Source: Bacteriovoracaceae bacterium
Lineage (GTDB): Bacteria > Bdellovibrionota > Bacteriovoracia > Bacteriovoracales > Bacteriovoracaceae
Direction: 5' to 3'
NCBI GenBank assembly: GCA_947442115.1
Contig: CANEVK010000028.1
Coordinates: 1-15,009 of the forward strand
DNA length: 15,009 bases
Shown: one piece after another, positions 1 to 7,574 of the stretch
Numbering within the stretch: position 1 is the stretch's first letter
Layout of the letters: every line of letters begins with the position of its first letter
Translations under genes and position numbers: made by a program
Notes under the pieces: generated by a model
Told to the model about the DNA's origin: nothing
Seen by the model: only the letters and a program-made list of their open reading frames with translations
Databases searched by the model: none

Positions 1-14
1 ATTTCATACTTCAT
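1..14 (-). other. Possible start of the next minus-strand gene (cut by window edge)
   Basis: After the skp stop codon, the minus strand has ATG codons at 14-12 and 7-5, so a further gene of the same operon may begin here. Only a few codons are visible (Met-Lys-Tyr-Glu from the first ATG), and neither start has a convincing ribosome binding site. In related genomes the lipid A gene lpxD often follows skp, but nothing in these bases shows that. Confidence 0.2.
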
Positions 15-25
15 CCAATCAAATA

Positions 26-532
26 TTACTGAGCATGCTTTTTGTCATAAGCCTTAATAACTTCTTCTGTTAAATCTTTTTTGGCTTCGGCATAAATAAT
101 TGGAGCTGCTGATAACTCAAAGGTCATAGCAACAGCATTGGACTTAGAGACCTCATCTATAATAGGACGCAATTTTTCAAGTATTGGCTTCTTTAGATCT
201 TGCTCCATCTTCTGAATTTCTTTTTGAAACTCCATGGTCTTACCTTGTAATTTCATCATTTGCTCTTGAATTTCACGCTCTTTTGACATGCGTGCTGCTT
301 CGGCAAGAACCATGCTTTGTTTTTTATAATCTTCCTGAGCTTTCTTTATCTTTTCTTCATCTTTTTTCAATATAGATTTTTTATCATTGAAAGCTTTTTC
401 GAGAGTTTTTTGAACGTTCTTTCCCTCTTTAATGGTGACTATCACTTTTTGAATATCAACCAGTCCAACAAGGACTGCAGACTGTGCAGAAAACGAAATA
501 ATCAAAGCCGAGAATAAAATTAATGACTTCAT
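26..532 (-). CDS. skp: Periplasmic chaperone Skp/OmpH family
   Basis: This is a 168-residue protein with a Sec signal peptide (residues 1 to about 19, ending in Ala-Gln-Ser-Ala). The mature part opens with a short hydrophobic strand (VGLVDIQKV), then a long charged Lys/Glu/Gln-rich helical region (about 40-125) of heptad character, then a mixed C-terminal segment. That is the Skp layout: a beta core with coiled-coil arms that hold unfolded outer-membrane proteins in the periplasm. Length is close to E. coli Skp (about 160). The ATG has a clear Shine-Dalgarno sequence, AAGGAG at 539-544, six bases upstream. It lies 40 bases downstream of bamA, the usual pairing, since Skp hands clients to the BAM complex. 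Sequence conservation in this family is low, so the call rests on architecture plus context. Confidence 0.87.
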   Translation of the reverse strand: MKSLILFSALIISFSAQSAVLVGLVDIQKVIVTIKEGKNVQKTLEKAFNDKKSILKKDEEKIKKAQEDYKKQSMVLAEAARMSKEREIQEQMMKLQGKTMEFQKEIQKMEQDLKKPILEKLRPIIDEVSKSNAVAMTFELSAAPIIYAEAKKDLTEEVIKAYDKKHAQ

Positions 533-572
533 AAATTTCTCCTTAAAAAAATACTGTAAACCCTATCATTGT

Positions 573-2876
573 TTAAAATAATTGTCCTATGTCAAAAATA
601 AACTGGTTACTTGCCTCATTTGGTTTTGGATTGACTGGGAATCCAAATTCAAAACGTAGAATTCCAATAGGTGAAAACCATCTAAAACCAAAACCATAAT
701 TTGATCTCAAGGCATAACTATCATTTTCACCAAATCTCTCTTCAAATACGTTACCAGCATCGTAAAAAGCAACCCACTTTAATCCAGCTTCTTTTATCAA
801 AGGGTGCTCGAATTCAAGAGTACCCAATAGGCTAAATAAACCACCAAAGTTAAAGATTTCATCTTTATTCGTACTTGTATTACGGGCCAGACGACGAGGA
901 CCAATGTCTTCTAGTCCAAATCCTCTCATGTTTCTCGCACCACCCATAGAGAACTTCTCAACCCGAGGAATTTCACGTTCAGTTGTTTTAAAAAGTTGTT
1001 GAGCACTTAAGCGAGACCTAAAAACAAGATCACCCCACACAGGTTTATAATAACGTCCTTCAAGCTCGGTCTTTAGCCATCTCATGGTTCCACCAAGGCC
1101 GGTGTACTCCATGGAGGAGCTTGCGTAGTAACCATTACTCGGTTCAAAAATATTGTTCCGCTTATCTCTTATGATAGAGGCCTGTAGAGATGAAGCAGAT
1201 CCATTTTCGACTTTTGGATCAATACCGTCATTAATGACATTCGACACTTTATTGTCTTCATAACGATAAGTAAGGAAGAGTCGTGTGTATTCAAAAATGG
1301 GATGACCAACTCGAATATCTCCACCATGCTTTCTATAAGCAAAAGATCTAATAAAATAAGAAACGGTTTGATAGTAATCAGCTCCGGCCGTCCATTTCGT
1401 ATCAAAGAGGTATGGCTCGGTGAAACCTAAGTTATAGATCTGTTGACGTTCCGAATAGGAGAGATTGAGATTGATATTCTGACCTAGACCTCTAAAGTTA
1501 TTTTGAGCAACTGACGCCTGAACAAATCCTCTCGTCGCTGTCGAATACCCGGCCCCTAATGAAATTTGACCAGTAGGTCTTTCTTTGATGGATATCTCGA
1601 CATCAAGGATATTATCAGTACCCTTCCTTGTAATCGTGTTAAAGATCACACTTTCTTGCTGGAAAAATCCAAGTCTATTCACATTTTCTTTTGAGATTCG
1701 GAGCTTAGATCCAGAATACATCATCCCTTCTTGAATTTTTAATTCTCGACGGATAACTTTGTCCCGGGTTTTAGTATTCCCTTTCATGGTAATTTTTCCG
1801 AAATAAGCGATCACACCTTTTTCGAATGAGAAAACAACATCAACTTTATTTTCACCTGGAACAATTTCAAGTGTTCTTAGAACGTTGGCAAAAGCGTAAC
1901 CTTTATCCTGATACATCTCAGTTAAAGTTTGAATATCTTGTCTTAGATTTTCTTCGTTGTAGATTTCACCGGGCTTAATTTTTAACTTCTCAGTCATTTC
2001 ATTTTCAGAAAAGAGAAGTTCTCCATTAAATGAAACATTATTCACTGTGAATTGAGGACCTTCAGTTAACCTTACTGTAATAAAAATCCATTTTTTATCT
2101 TCGGATGCTGTGACTTCTGGATTTTGGATATTAACTTGGAGATAACCACGAGTTTTATAGAGATATTTCAGACGCTCAACATCGGTCTGGAAATTAACTT
2201 CCTTGAAATTTCCCGATCCAGAGAGAAAAGAAAAATAAGACTCTTCTCTCGTTTGCATGAAGTTCTTAAGCTCATCATCCTTAAGGGCCTTGTTACCTAG
2301 GAAAGTGATCTTCTTGACCCGAACTTTATCCCACTCTTTAATCGTAAATTTGACATCGACTGAACCATTCTTATTATCACTAACCTTATAGGTCGCAAGG
2401 GCCAGGAAGTATCCCTTCTCCTCATAATGTTTCTGTAAGAGGAGAACATCATTTTTAAGAGTAGAGACATCAAGGATGTTAAATTCCTTGGTTTTTATTT
2501 GTTCTTTTAAATCATCATCATTAATTTCATCGTTTCCTTCAAAGGAGACCTTTGAAATGATCGGCTTTTCTTTTAATTTGAAGAGGAGAATGTTTTTTCC
2601 ATCTTTAATCTTATGGAATGCCTCAACTTCCTCAAAATATTTCATTTCATAGATGCGAGATAAATCTTTTCTGAGCAAGTAGTTATCAAGCATCATTTCA
2701 GTTCGCGTGCCCAGTTTTTCAATAATGGCTTCAGATTCAACCTTACGGTTTCCCTGTATCTCAATGTTATCAACGCGGAAAAATTCTTTAATCGGTCCAA
2801 TAATTTCTTGGGCCTCAACAGAAACTGATCCAAATACTATGAATATTGTGAGCAAAAAAAGCAGCGGCTTCTTCAA
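573..2876 (-). CDS. bamA: Outer membrane protein assembly factor BamA
   Basis: This 767-residue Omp85 protein is the central subunit of the BAM complex, which folds beta-barrel proteins into the outer membrane. It has a signal peptide (1 to about 22), then five POTRA repeats at roughly 34-103, 106-183, 186-274, 275-354 and 357-434. Each repeat carries the typical F/I-x-G-N or F-x-G strand near its start. A 16-strand-type barrel occupies about 436-767 and ends in a terminal Phe. The diagnostic loop-6 motif is Met-Arg-Gly-Phe at 650-653, where most family members have V-R-G-F/Y; the key Arg and Gly are kept. The start is TTG at 2876-2874, with AAGGAT seven bases upstream (2884-2889). The only upstream in-frame codons before a TAG at 2903-2901 include no ATG or GTG. 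The gene lies 57 bases after lolD and 40 before skp, in an envelope-assembly operon. Confidence 0.96.
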   Translation of the reverse strand: MKKPLLFLLTIFIVFGSVSVEAQEIIGPIKEFFRVDNIEIQGNRKVESEAIIEKLGTRTEMMLDNYLLRKDLSRIYEMKYFEEVEAFHKIKDGKNILLFKLKEKPIISKVSFEGNDEINDDDLKEQIKTKEFNILDVSTLKNDVLLLQKHYEEKGYFLALATYKVSDNKNGSVDVKFTIKEWDKVRVKKITFLGNKALKDDELKNFMQTREESYFSFLSGSGNFKEVNFQTDVERLKYLYKTRGYLQVNIQNPEVTASEDKKWIFITVRLTEGPQFTVNNVSFNGELLFSENEMTEKLKIKPGEIYNEENLRQDIQTLTEMYQDKGYAFANVLRTLEIVPGENKVDVVFSFEKGVIAYFGKITMKGNTKTRDKVIRRELKIQEGMMYSGSKLRISKENVNRLGFFQQESVIFNTITRKGTDNILDVEISIKERPTGQISLGAGYSTATRGFVQASVAQNNFRGLGQNINLNLSYSERQQIYNLGFTEPYLFDTKWTAGADYYQTVSYFIRSFAYRKHGGDIRVGHPIFEYTRLFLTYRYEDNKVSNVINDGIDPKVENGSASSLQASIIRDKRNNIFEPSNGYYASSSMEYTGLGGTMRWLKTELEGRYYKPVWGDLVFRSRLSAQQLFKTTEREIPRVEKFSMGGARNMRGFGLEDIGPRRLARNTSTNKDEIFNFGGLFSLLGTLEFEHPLIKEAGLKWVAFYDAGNVFEERFGENDSYALRSNYGFGFRWFSPIGILRFEFGFPVNPKPNEASNQFIFDIGQLF

Positions 2877-2933
2877 GAGTGAAATCCTTGACGCAAAAAG
2901 CTATCTTATTAATTTTATTTTCAGATGCAAATT

Positions 2934-3593
2934 CTAGCCAATGATCTGACCATCTTCAATCACTATTTTCCGAGGAAAATAGGAGGCCACTTTGTCATCA
3001 TGAGTTACAACAAGAAGTGTTGCTTTAAATTCAGCTGCCAGATTTTTAAGAAGAGATGCTACCTTCTCAGAATTCTTAGAATCCAAATTACCTGTAGGCT
3101 CATCGCAAAGAAGAATTTTAGGTCTTAGACTGAGTGCACGAATAATATTGACTCGCTGCTGCTCCCCCCCTGAAATTTCAAAAGGATATTTATTCAGGCA
3201 GTGGTTTACCCCAAGAATATCGGCCAGTTTGGCCATATCTGCTTCGACTTGAGCAAGTGGCTTGGCGCCTATTCGGGCCGGAAGAAGAATGTTGTCTCGG
3301 CAGTTCATAGAAGGCAGAAGAAAATGAAATTGAAACACAAACCCAACATTATTATTTCTAAATTGGGCCAACTCCTCATCTCCCATGAGTGATATATTTT
3401 TTTGATTGATCATCACTGTACCAGAGGTTGGCTGATCAAGTCCTCCCAGCAAGTAAAGCAAAGTCGACTTACCCGATCCTGAAGCCCCTCTGATGGCAAC
3501 AAGTTCTCTTTCTTGGATTGAAATATTAATTCCTCTAAGAACCTTCGTTGTCCCGAAAGATTTTTCAACATTCTCTAGCCGAATAAAACTCAT
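2934..3593 (-). CDS. lolD: Lipoprotein-releasing ABC transporter ATPase LolD
   Basis: This is a 219-residue ABC ATPase with all the catalytic motifs. Walker A is GASGSGKST at 36-44, the Q-loop Gln is at 88, and the signature SGGEQQRV is at 141-148. Walker B is ILLCDEPTGNLD at 160-171 with Asp164/Glu165, and the switch His is at 198. LolD hydrolyses ATP at the inner face of the cytoplasmic membrane to power extraction of lipoproteins and their transfer to the carrier LolA. The MacB/LolD/FtsE-type sequence and the adjacent FtsX-like permease gene support this function. The ATG overlaps the permease stop codon by four bases (ATGA, 3590-3593). An AGGAG at 3602-3606, eight bases upstream, lies inside the permease gene. 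A MacB- or FtsE-like role is the alternative but is less likely here. Confidence 0.92.
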   Translation of the reverse strand: MSFIRLENVEKSFGTTKVLRGINISIQERELVAIRGASGSGKSTLLYLLGGLDQPTSGTVMINQKNISLMGDEELAQFRNNNVGFVFQFHFLLPSMNCRDNILLPARIGAKPLAQVEADMAKLADILGVNHCLNKYPFEISGGEQQRVNIIRALSLRPKILLCDEPTGNLDSKNSEKVASLLKNLAAEFKATLLVVTHDDKVASYFPRKIVIEDGQIIG

Positions 3594-4795
3594 GCGCTAA
3601 ACTCCTGACGTAATCCTTGCATTATAGGACGTCTTTTAAGTCTCCAGTGGCCTATGATTCCAGACAACAGAACCCAGAATAATGACAATAAATAAACTGT
3701 CACATAAGAAGTCGTGTCTAACTTGATCTGAAGCGCAGAAAGAACGTAAATTTCTCCCGGTATTTGGAGAAAACTCAAGTTCGCCAATCCCCAATTAAAG
3801 AGTTGTGAGAGAGCATAGGCCCCTGCACAGGCAAAGACCCAAAGTAGAGTCATCGATATAAACCAAAAATAAACGAGTTGATTAAGAGAGAGGCCAATCG
3901 CGCGAAGGAAGAAAAAATCCTGAGATTTTTTTTCCATGATATAGATAACAAAAGCAATGATATTAAAAACGGCGACGACAACAATCAGCTGCAGAATCAA
4001 AGTAATGGATAACTTCTCAATTTTTACCGCCTCAATCAAATAGGAGTATTCACTCCAGAAAGGACGCACATAAAACTGGGAAGATAATTTCTCGCGAATT
4101 TGAGTCTGTGATTTTTTTATGTCCTCTAGATCGACAAGAGGCTTAAGCGGATCTTTAAACGTTATAATAAGAAGATTAATCCAATCCCCGACATCTAAGA
4201 CTTTTGAAATTTCAGTGCGATCAATATAAACAATCCTGAGATCTTTTTGGTAAATCCCGTGCTCAATAATATCTGAGACTTTAAATAATTTGACTGAAGG
4301 AAGTGACTCTCCAGATTCATTACCTTTGCCAAATGTTAAGGCAATATCGTCCCCTTCTTTAACTTTTAGGGCCAGGGCCAACTCTTTACCGATGACAATC
4401 TCCCCTTCCTTCACCTCAAATTTGACTCCAGTTGCCTCAGAGAAATTTCTGTGTTCAACACCTCTCACTAAGACGCCTTTAGAAACTCCCTCGTGAAGAG
4501 CAAAGGCTTCAGTTTGAACAACTGGTGCCACGGATAAAGGGTCTGTGGAAGAGATTGATGTTTTTAAATCTTCACCCCACTTAAAGAAACCTTTTTTTGA
4601 AGTAACGAGAAGATCTCCAGATGAATGCCGAAGTCCGGACTTAAGCAAATAATCAAACCCATCCATCAACCCAAAAGTGCAAAGAATAACAGCAATTGAA
4701 AAAGTAAAACTGAAAAAAGTCGCTAGAAGGATTTTTCCTGCTGAGCGACCATGAAGAACAATTTTAAGAAGAGAAAAATAGGAAAGTGACTTCAT
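3590..4795 (-). CDS. lolC: LolC/LolE family lipoprotein-releasing permease
   Basis: This 401-residue membrane protein has the LolC/E (FtsX/MacB) topology. One transmembrane helix lies near residues 22-45, followed by a large periplasmic domain (about 46-260). Three more helices lie at about 263-287, 306-330 and 361-383, with a short basic cytoplasmic tail. The segment after helix 2 (EKKSQDFFFLRAIGLS, 288-303) matches the conserved cytoplasmic coupling region that contacts the ATPase. It should form the membrane channel that lifts outer-membrane lipoproteins out of the inner membrane. Only one permease gene is present with lolD, so it may act as a homodimer, as in bacteria with a single LolC/E-type protein. 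LolC cannot be told from LolE here. It overlaps lysS upstream and lolD downstream by ATGA. Its own Shine-Dalgarno is weak (purine-rich GAAGAAGA), which fits translational coupling to lysS. Confidence 0.88.
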   Translation of the reverse strand: MKSLSYFSLLKIVLHGRSAGKILLATFFSFTFSIAVILCTFGLMDGFDYLLKSGLRHSSGDLLVTSKKGFFKWGEDLKTSISSTDPLSVAPVVQTEAFALHEGVSKGVLVRGVEHRNFSEATGVKFEVKEGEIVIGKELALALKVKEGDDIALTFGKGNESGESLPSVKLFKVSDIIEHGIYQKDLRIVYIDRTEISKVLDVGDWINLLIITFKDPLKPLVDLEDIKKSQTQIREKLSSQFYVRPFWSEYSYLIEAVKIEKLSITLILQLIVVVAVFNIIAFVIYIMEKKSQDFFFLRAIGLSLNQLVYFWFISMTLLWVFACAGAYALSQLFNWGLANLSFLQIPGEIYVLSALQIKLDTTSYVTVYLLSLFWVLLSGIIGHWRLKRRPIMQGLRQEFSA

Positions 4796-6357
4796 TCTTC
4801 TTCAGTGAAGAAATGCTCTTTTTTAAGCAAAGGAAAAAGAATCACATCTCTAATCGTGTGACTATCAGTGAGAATCATCACTAAGCGATCAATACCAATC
4901 CCCTGGCCGGCCGTAGGTGGCATTCCATACTCAAGAGCTCGAACAAAATCGTAATCCACATCTGTCGCTTCATCATCACCAGCTTCCTTGGCCATCGCCT
5001 GATCGGCAAAGCGATCCAACTGATCAGTGGGGTTATTCAGCTCAGAGAAGGCATTGGCCACTTCCCAACCATTCATAAAAAACTCAAAGCGATCAACGAA
5101 ATCTGGATTTTCATCATTTCTTCTTGAAAGTGGAGACACCTCGGTAGGATATTCCGTAATAAAGGTAGGCTGAATAAGTTGTTTCTCTACTTTCTCTTCA
5201 AAGGCCAAAACGAGGAGTTTTGCCCAAGAAAGTGCCTGCAACTTTTTTGGCTCCATATCAACATCTTTAAGAATTGAAAGAAGATGAGTTCTATCGTTCA
5301 CCTGATCCAGAGTAGAGCTTGTGTACTTCGCCACAGCTTCACGCATGGTTAAGCGAGTGTATGGTCCTTTCAAATTAATATCATGCTCACCAAATCTAAT
5401 GACCTCTGATTTAATCACATCACGAGCAATACCTGTCAGAAGAGCTTCAGTGAAATCCATTAAATCGTGATAAGTGGCATAGGCCCAATAAAATTCAATC
5501 GAAGTAAATTCTGGATTGTGTTTTAATGAAAGACCTTCGTTTCGAAAGCAGCGATTCATTTCAAACACTTTATTATAACCACCCACAATCAAGCGCTTCA
5601 GGTGTAACTCTGGAGCAATTCTCATGAAAAGCTCCATGTTCAGAGCATTGTGATGAGTTTTAAATGGTCGGGCCGCTGCTCCTCCAGCTATTGAATGCAT
5701 CATCGGAGTTTCAACTTCTAAAAAGTCAGCTTTATAAAAATGCTCTCGAATATAGCGGATGATTTCAGAACGCTTGCGAAGTTTTTCACGAGTTTCTGGA
5801 TTCATAATCATATCCACATAGCGCATGCGATATTTGAGCTCTTGATCAGTCAGACCATGAAACTTTTCAGGAAGTGGTCGGATTGATTTTGTCACAATCA
5901 TAAGCTCTCTTGCATTTAAAGCAAGTTCGCCTTTCATGGTTTTAAAGACATCCCCTTCAGCAAAGACGATATCTCCATAATCAAGCAGCTTATACTCAGC
6001 AAAACCTTTTTCAGAAGTGACTTGCTTATTTACATAAAGCTGGAAGCGCTGAGTGCCATCATCACACTGAAGAAAAGCTGCTTTACCAAAATCGCGCACC
6101 ATGAGTACACGACCGGCAACTTTAAAGCGTGGTGTCTCACCAATATCTTCCTTCGTCTTATGAGCGTACTCTCTGACGAGATAATCAAATGTCGTATTAG
6201 GTTGAAGGCCATTTTTATAAGGATTTGAACCTGACTCTTCAAGTTTTTTCCTCTTATCTAAACGGACTTCCATTTGTTCACTAAATTGTTCTGTCCATCG
6301 TCTGATGTGTTTGTCTTTCATCATTTTCCCCGAGTTGGTTAATTTTTCGTTCATCAT
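4792..6357 (-). CDS. lysS: Lysyl-tRNA synthetase, class II
   Basis: This 521-residue enzyme charges tRNA-Lys with lysine using ATP in the cytoplasm. An N-terminal OB-fold anticodon-binding domain (about 75-160) is followed by the class II catalytic core. Motif 1 lies around 212-232 (FLEVETPMM onward) and motif 2 around 271-293 (FRNEGLSLKHNPEF). The lysine-site region TEYPTEVSPLSRRND is at 401-415, NGWEVANAFSEL at 429-440, and motif 3 (GQGIGIDRLVMIL) at 484-496. Length is slightly above E. coli LysS (505) because of a longer N-terminus. The start is uncertain: ATG at 6357 overlaps the prfB stop (ATGA) and has AGGA ten bases upstream, but ATGs at residues 2, 12 and 13 are also possible. The conserved part begins near residue 24. 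The downstream overlap with the Lol permease gene is again ATGA. Confidence 0.96.
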   Translation of the reverse strand: MMNEKLTNSGKMMKDKHIRRWTEQFSEQMEVRLDKRKKLEESGSNPYKNGLQPNTTFDYLVREYAHKTKEDIGETPRFKVAGRVLMVRDFGKAAFLQCDDGTQRFQLYVNKQVTSEKGFAEYKLLDYGDIVFAEGDVFKTMKGELALNARELMIVTKSIRPLPEKFHGLTDQELKYRMRYVDMIMNPETREKLRKRSEIIRYIREHFYKADFLEVETPMMHSIAGGAAARPFKTHHNALNMELFMRIAPELHLKRLIVGGYNKVFEMNRCFRNEGLSLKHNPEFTSIEFYWAYATYHDLMDFTEALLTGIARDVIKSEVIRFGEHDINLKGPYTRLTMREAVAKYTSSTLDQVNDRTHLLSILKDVDMEPKKLQALSWAKLLVLAFEEKVEKQLIQPTFITEYPTEVSPLSRRNDENPDFVDRFEFFMNGWEVANAFSELNNPTDQLDRFADQAMAKEAGDDEATDVDYDFVRALEYGMPPTAGQGIGIDRLVMILTDSHTIRDVILFPLLKKEHFFTEEE

Positions 6358-7506
6358 AAATCATCCATTCCTGTATCTTGAACCACTCCTCCGAGGCTTT
6401 GCCACTGAAGATAGGCCTTCATAAAATCATCTAAATCTCCATCCAGCACTGTCTCTGCTTGTGAGGAATGAAATCCGTTCCTATGATCCTTCACTAGTTT
6501 ATAGGGGTGAAGAACGTAAGATCTAATCTGAGATCCCCAAGCAATGTCTTTTTTGCCAGCTTCAATTTTTTCCTGTTCCTTACGACGTTTTTCTAACTCA
6601 TATTCGTAGAGTCTGGACTTTAAAATCTTCATCGCCATGGCACGGTTTTGAATTTGTGAGCGCTCATTTTGACAAGCCACCACAATACCTGTCGGATAGT
6701 GAGTTAATCGAACGGCTGAATCGGCGGTATTAACTGACTGACCACCAGCTCCACCGGAGCGATAGATATCAACGCGCAAATCTTTATCTAAAACTTCAAT
6801 CTCAATCGTGTCATCAATTTCAGGTGAGACATAAATAGAAGAAAAAGAAGTGTGCCTGCGAGCATTTGAATCAAAAGGAGAAATCCGAACGAGGCGATGT
6901 ACACCGCTCTCAGATTTAAGGAGACCAAAAGCAAAGTTGCCCTGAACCATGAGTGTAGCCGATTTAATACCTGCAGAATCTCCATACTGAAAATCAGTCA
7001 CAGTCACTTTGAATTTTTTTGATTCACACCAACGTGTGATCATTCGCAGAAGCATGCCGGCCCAATCACAAGACTCTGTTCCGCCGGCGCCAGCATTAAT
7101 GGTCACAATGGCATTATTAGAATCCGTCTCACCAGAGAGAAGGGCTTTTTGTTCAGCCTCAGCAAGTGCAGTTTGAAGCTTTGGAAAGAGATCGAGGGCC
7201 TCAACGACTGAAGCATCATCTCCTGCCTCACCCATCTCAAGTAAAACTTCAAAGTCATCAGAGAGATTTTTTACAAAGGTGTAACCACCAACTGTGCTTT
7301 CGAGGATTGATTTTTCTTTTTGTATTTTTGAGGCGTTTTGAGTGTCGTTCCAGAAGCCATCAAGGGCCTCTAGTTCAGAAATTTCTTTTATGCGATTTTT
7401 CTTACGTTCGACGTCAAAGCGACCTCCGTATGGTTTCGAGAGTTTCTTTAACTTGCGTGAACTGAGATTTATAATCGGCCAACTTAAGCCGCAGAGAGTC
7501 ATCCAT
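6354..7506 (-). CDS. prfB: Peptide chain release factor 2 (RF2), with programmed +1 frameshift
   Basis: RF2 releases finished peptides at UGA and UAA stop codons. Translation starts at ATG 7506-7504 (AAGG eight bases upstream) and reads 30 codons to an in-frame TGA at 7416-7414. The site reads CGG AGG TCG CTT TGA C: a Shine-Dalgarno-like CGGAGG three bases before the slippery CTT, the classic autoregulatory +1 frameshift site of prfB. Skipping the T at 7416 continues as Asp-Val-Glu-Arg to the TGA at 6356-6354, giving 383 residues (E. coli RF2 has 365). Numbered on the full protein, the stop-codon recognition tripeptide Ser-Pro-Phe is at 209-211 and the catalytic Gly-Gly-Gln at 254-256, in GGAGGQSVN. 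Taking the open frame alone suggests a false start at ATG 7502, which gives a wrong N-terminus. The stop overlaps lysS by four bases (ATGA). Confidence 0.95.
7414..7428 (-). promoter_or_regulatory. Programmed +1 ribosomal frameshift site of prfB
   Basis: On the minus strand the codons are CGG AGG TCG CTT TGA, followed by C. CGGAGG can pair with the 16S rRNA anti-Shine-Dalgarno end, and it sits three bases from CTT, the same spacing as in the well-studied E. coli site (AGG GGG TAT CTT TGA C). When RF2 is scarce, the ribosome pauses at UGA and slips from CUU to UUU, restoring the RF2 frame; when RF2 is plentiful, translation stops after 30 residues. Protein homology changes frame exactly here: the residues before the TGA and those after the skipped base together give the RF2-like sequence RRSL-DVERKKNR. 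Confidence 0.93.
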
Positions 7507-7574
7507 TTCTAATGCCTTTATTGAGTGCTCTTCACTCTAACAAAGAGAATGGTCTTTTGAAAAGGGAGGAGTGT
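7507..7574. other. Short spacer between lipoprotein B gene and prfB
   Basis: This 68-base gap holds the prfB ribosome binding site (AAGG, 7515-7518) and a perfect 5-base inverted repeat, GAGTG at 7523-7527 and CACTC at 7533-7537, around a 5-base loop. The hairpin has no T-tract and is too short to call a terminator. I see no convincing promoter, so prfB could be transcribed from upstream or from inside the lipoprotein gene. Confidence 0.35.

Noticed and set aside
7166..7465. A 99-codon plus-strand open frame
   Set aside because: It is fully antisense to prfB, and its composition is typical of a shadow frame.
6354..7502. RF2 starting from the ATG at 7502 as a 382-residue protein
   Set aside because: Its first 29 residues do not resemble RF2. 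The ATG at 7506 in the other frame with the CTT-TGA-C shift site explains the conserved N-terminus and has a better-placed ribosome binding site.
7523..7537. GAGTG/CACTC hairpin as a terminator before prfB
   Set aside because: The stem is only five base pairs with no following T-tract; it is listed only as a small inverted repeat.
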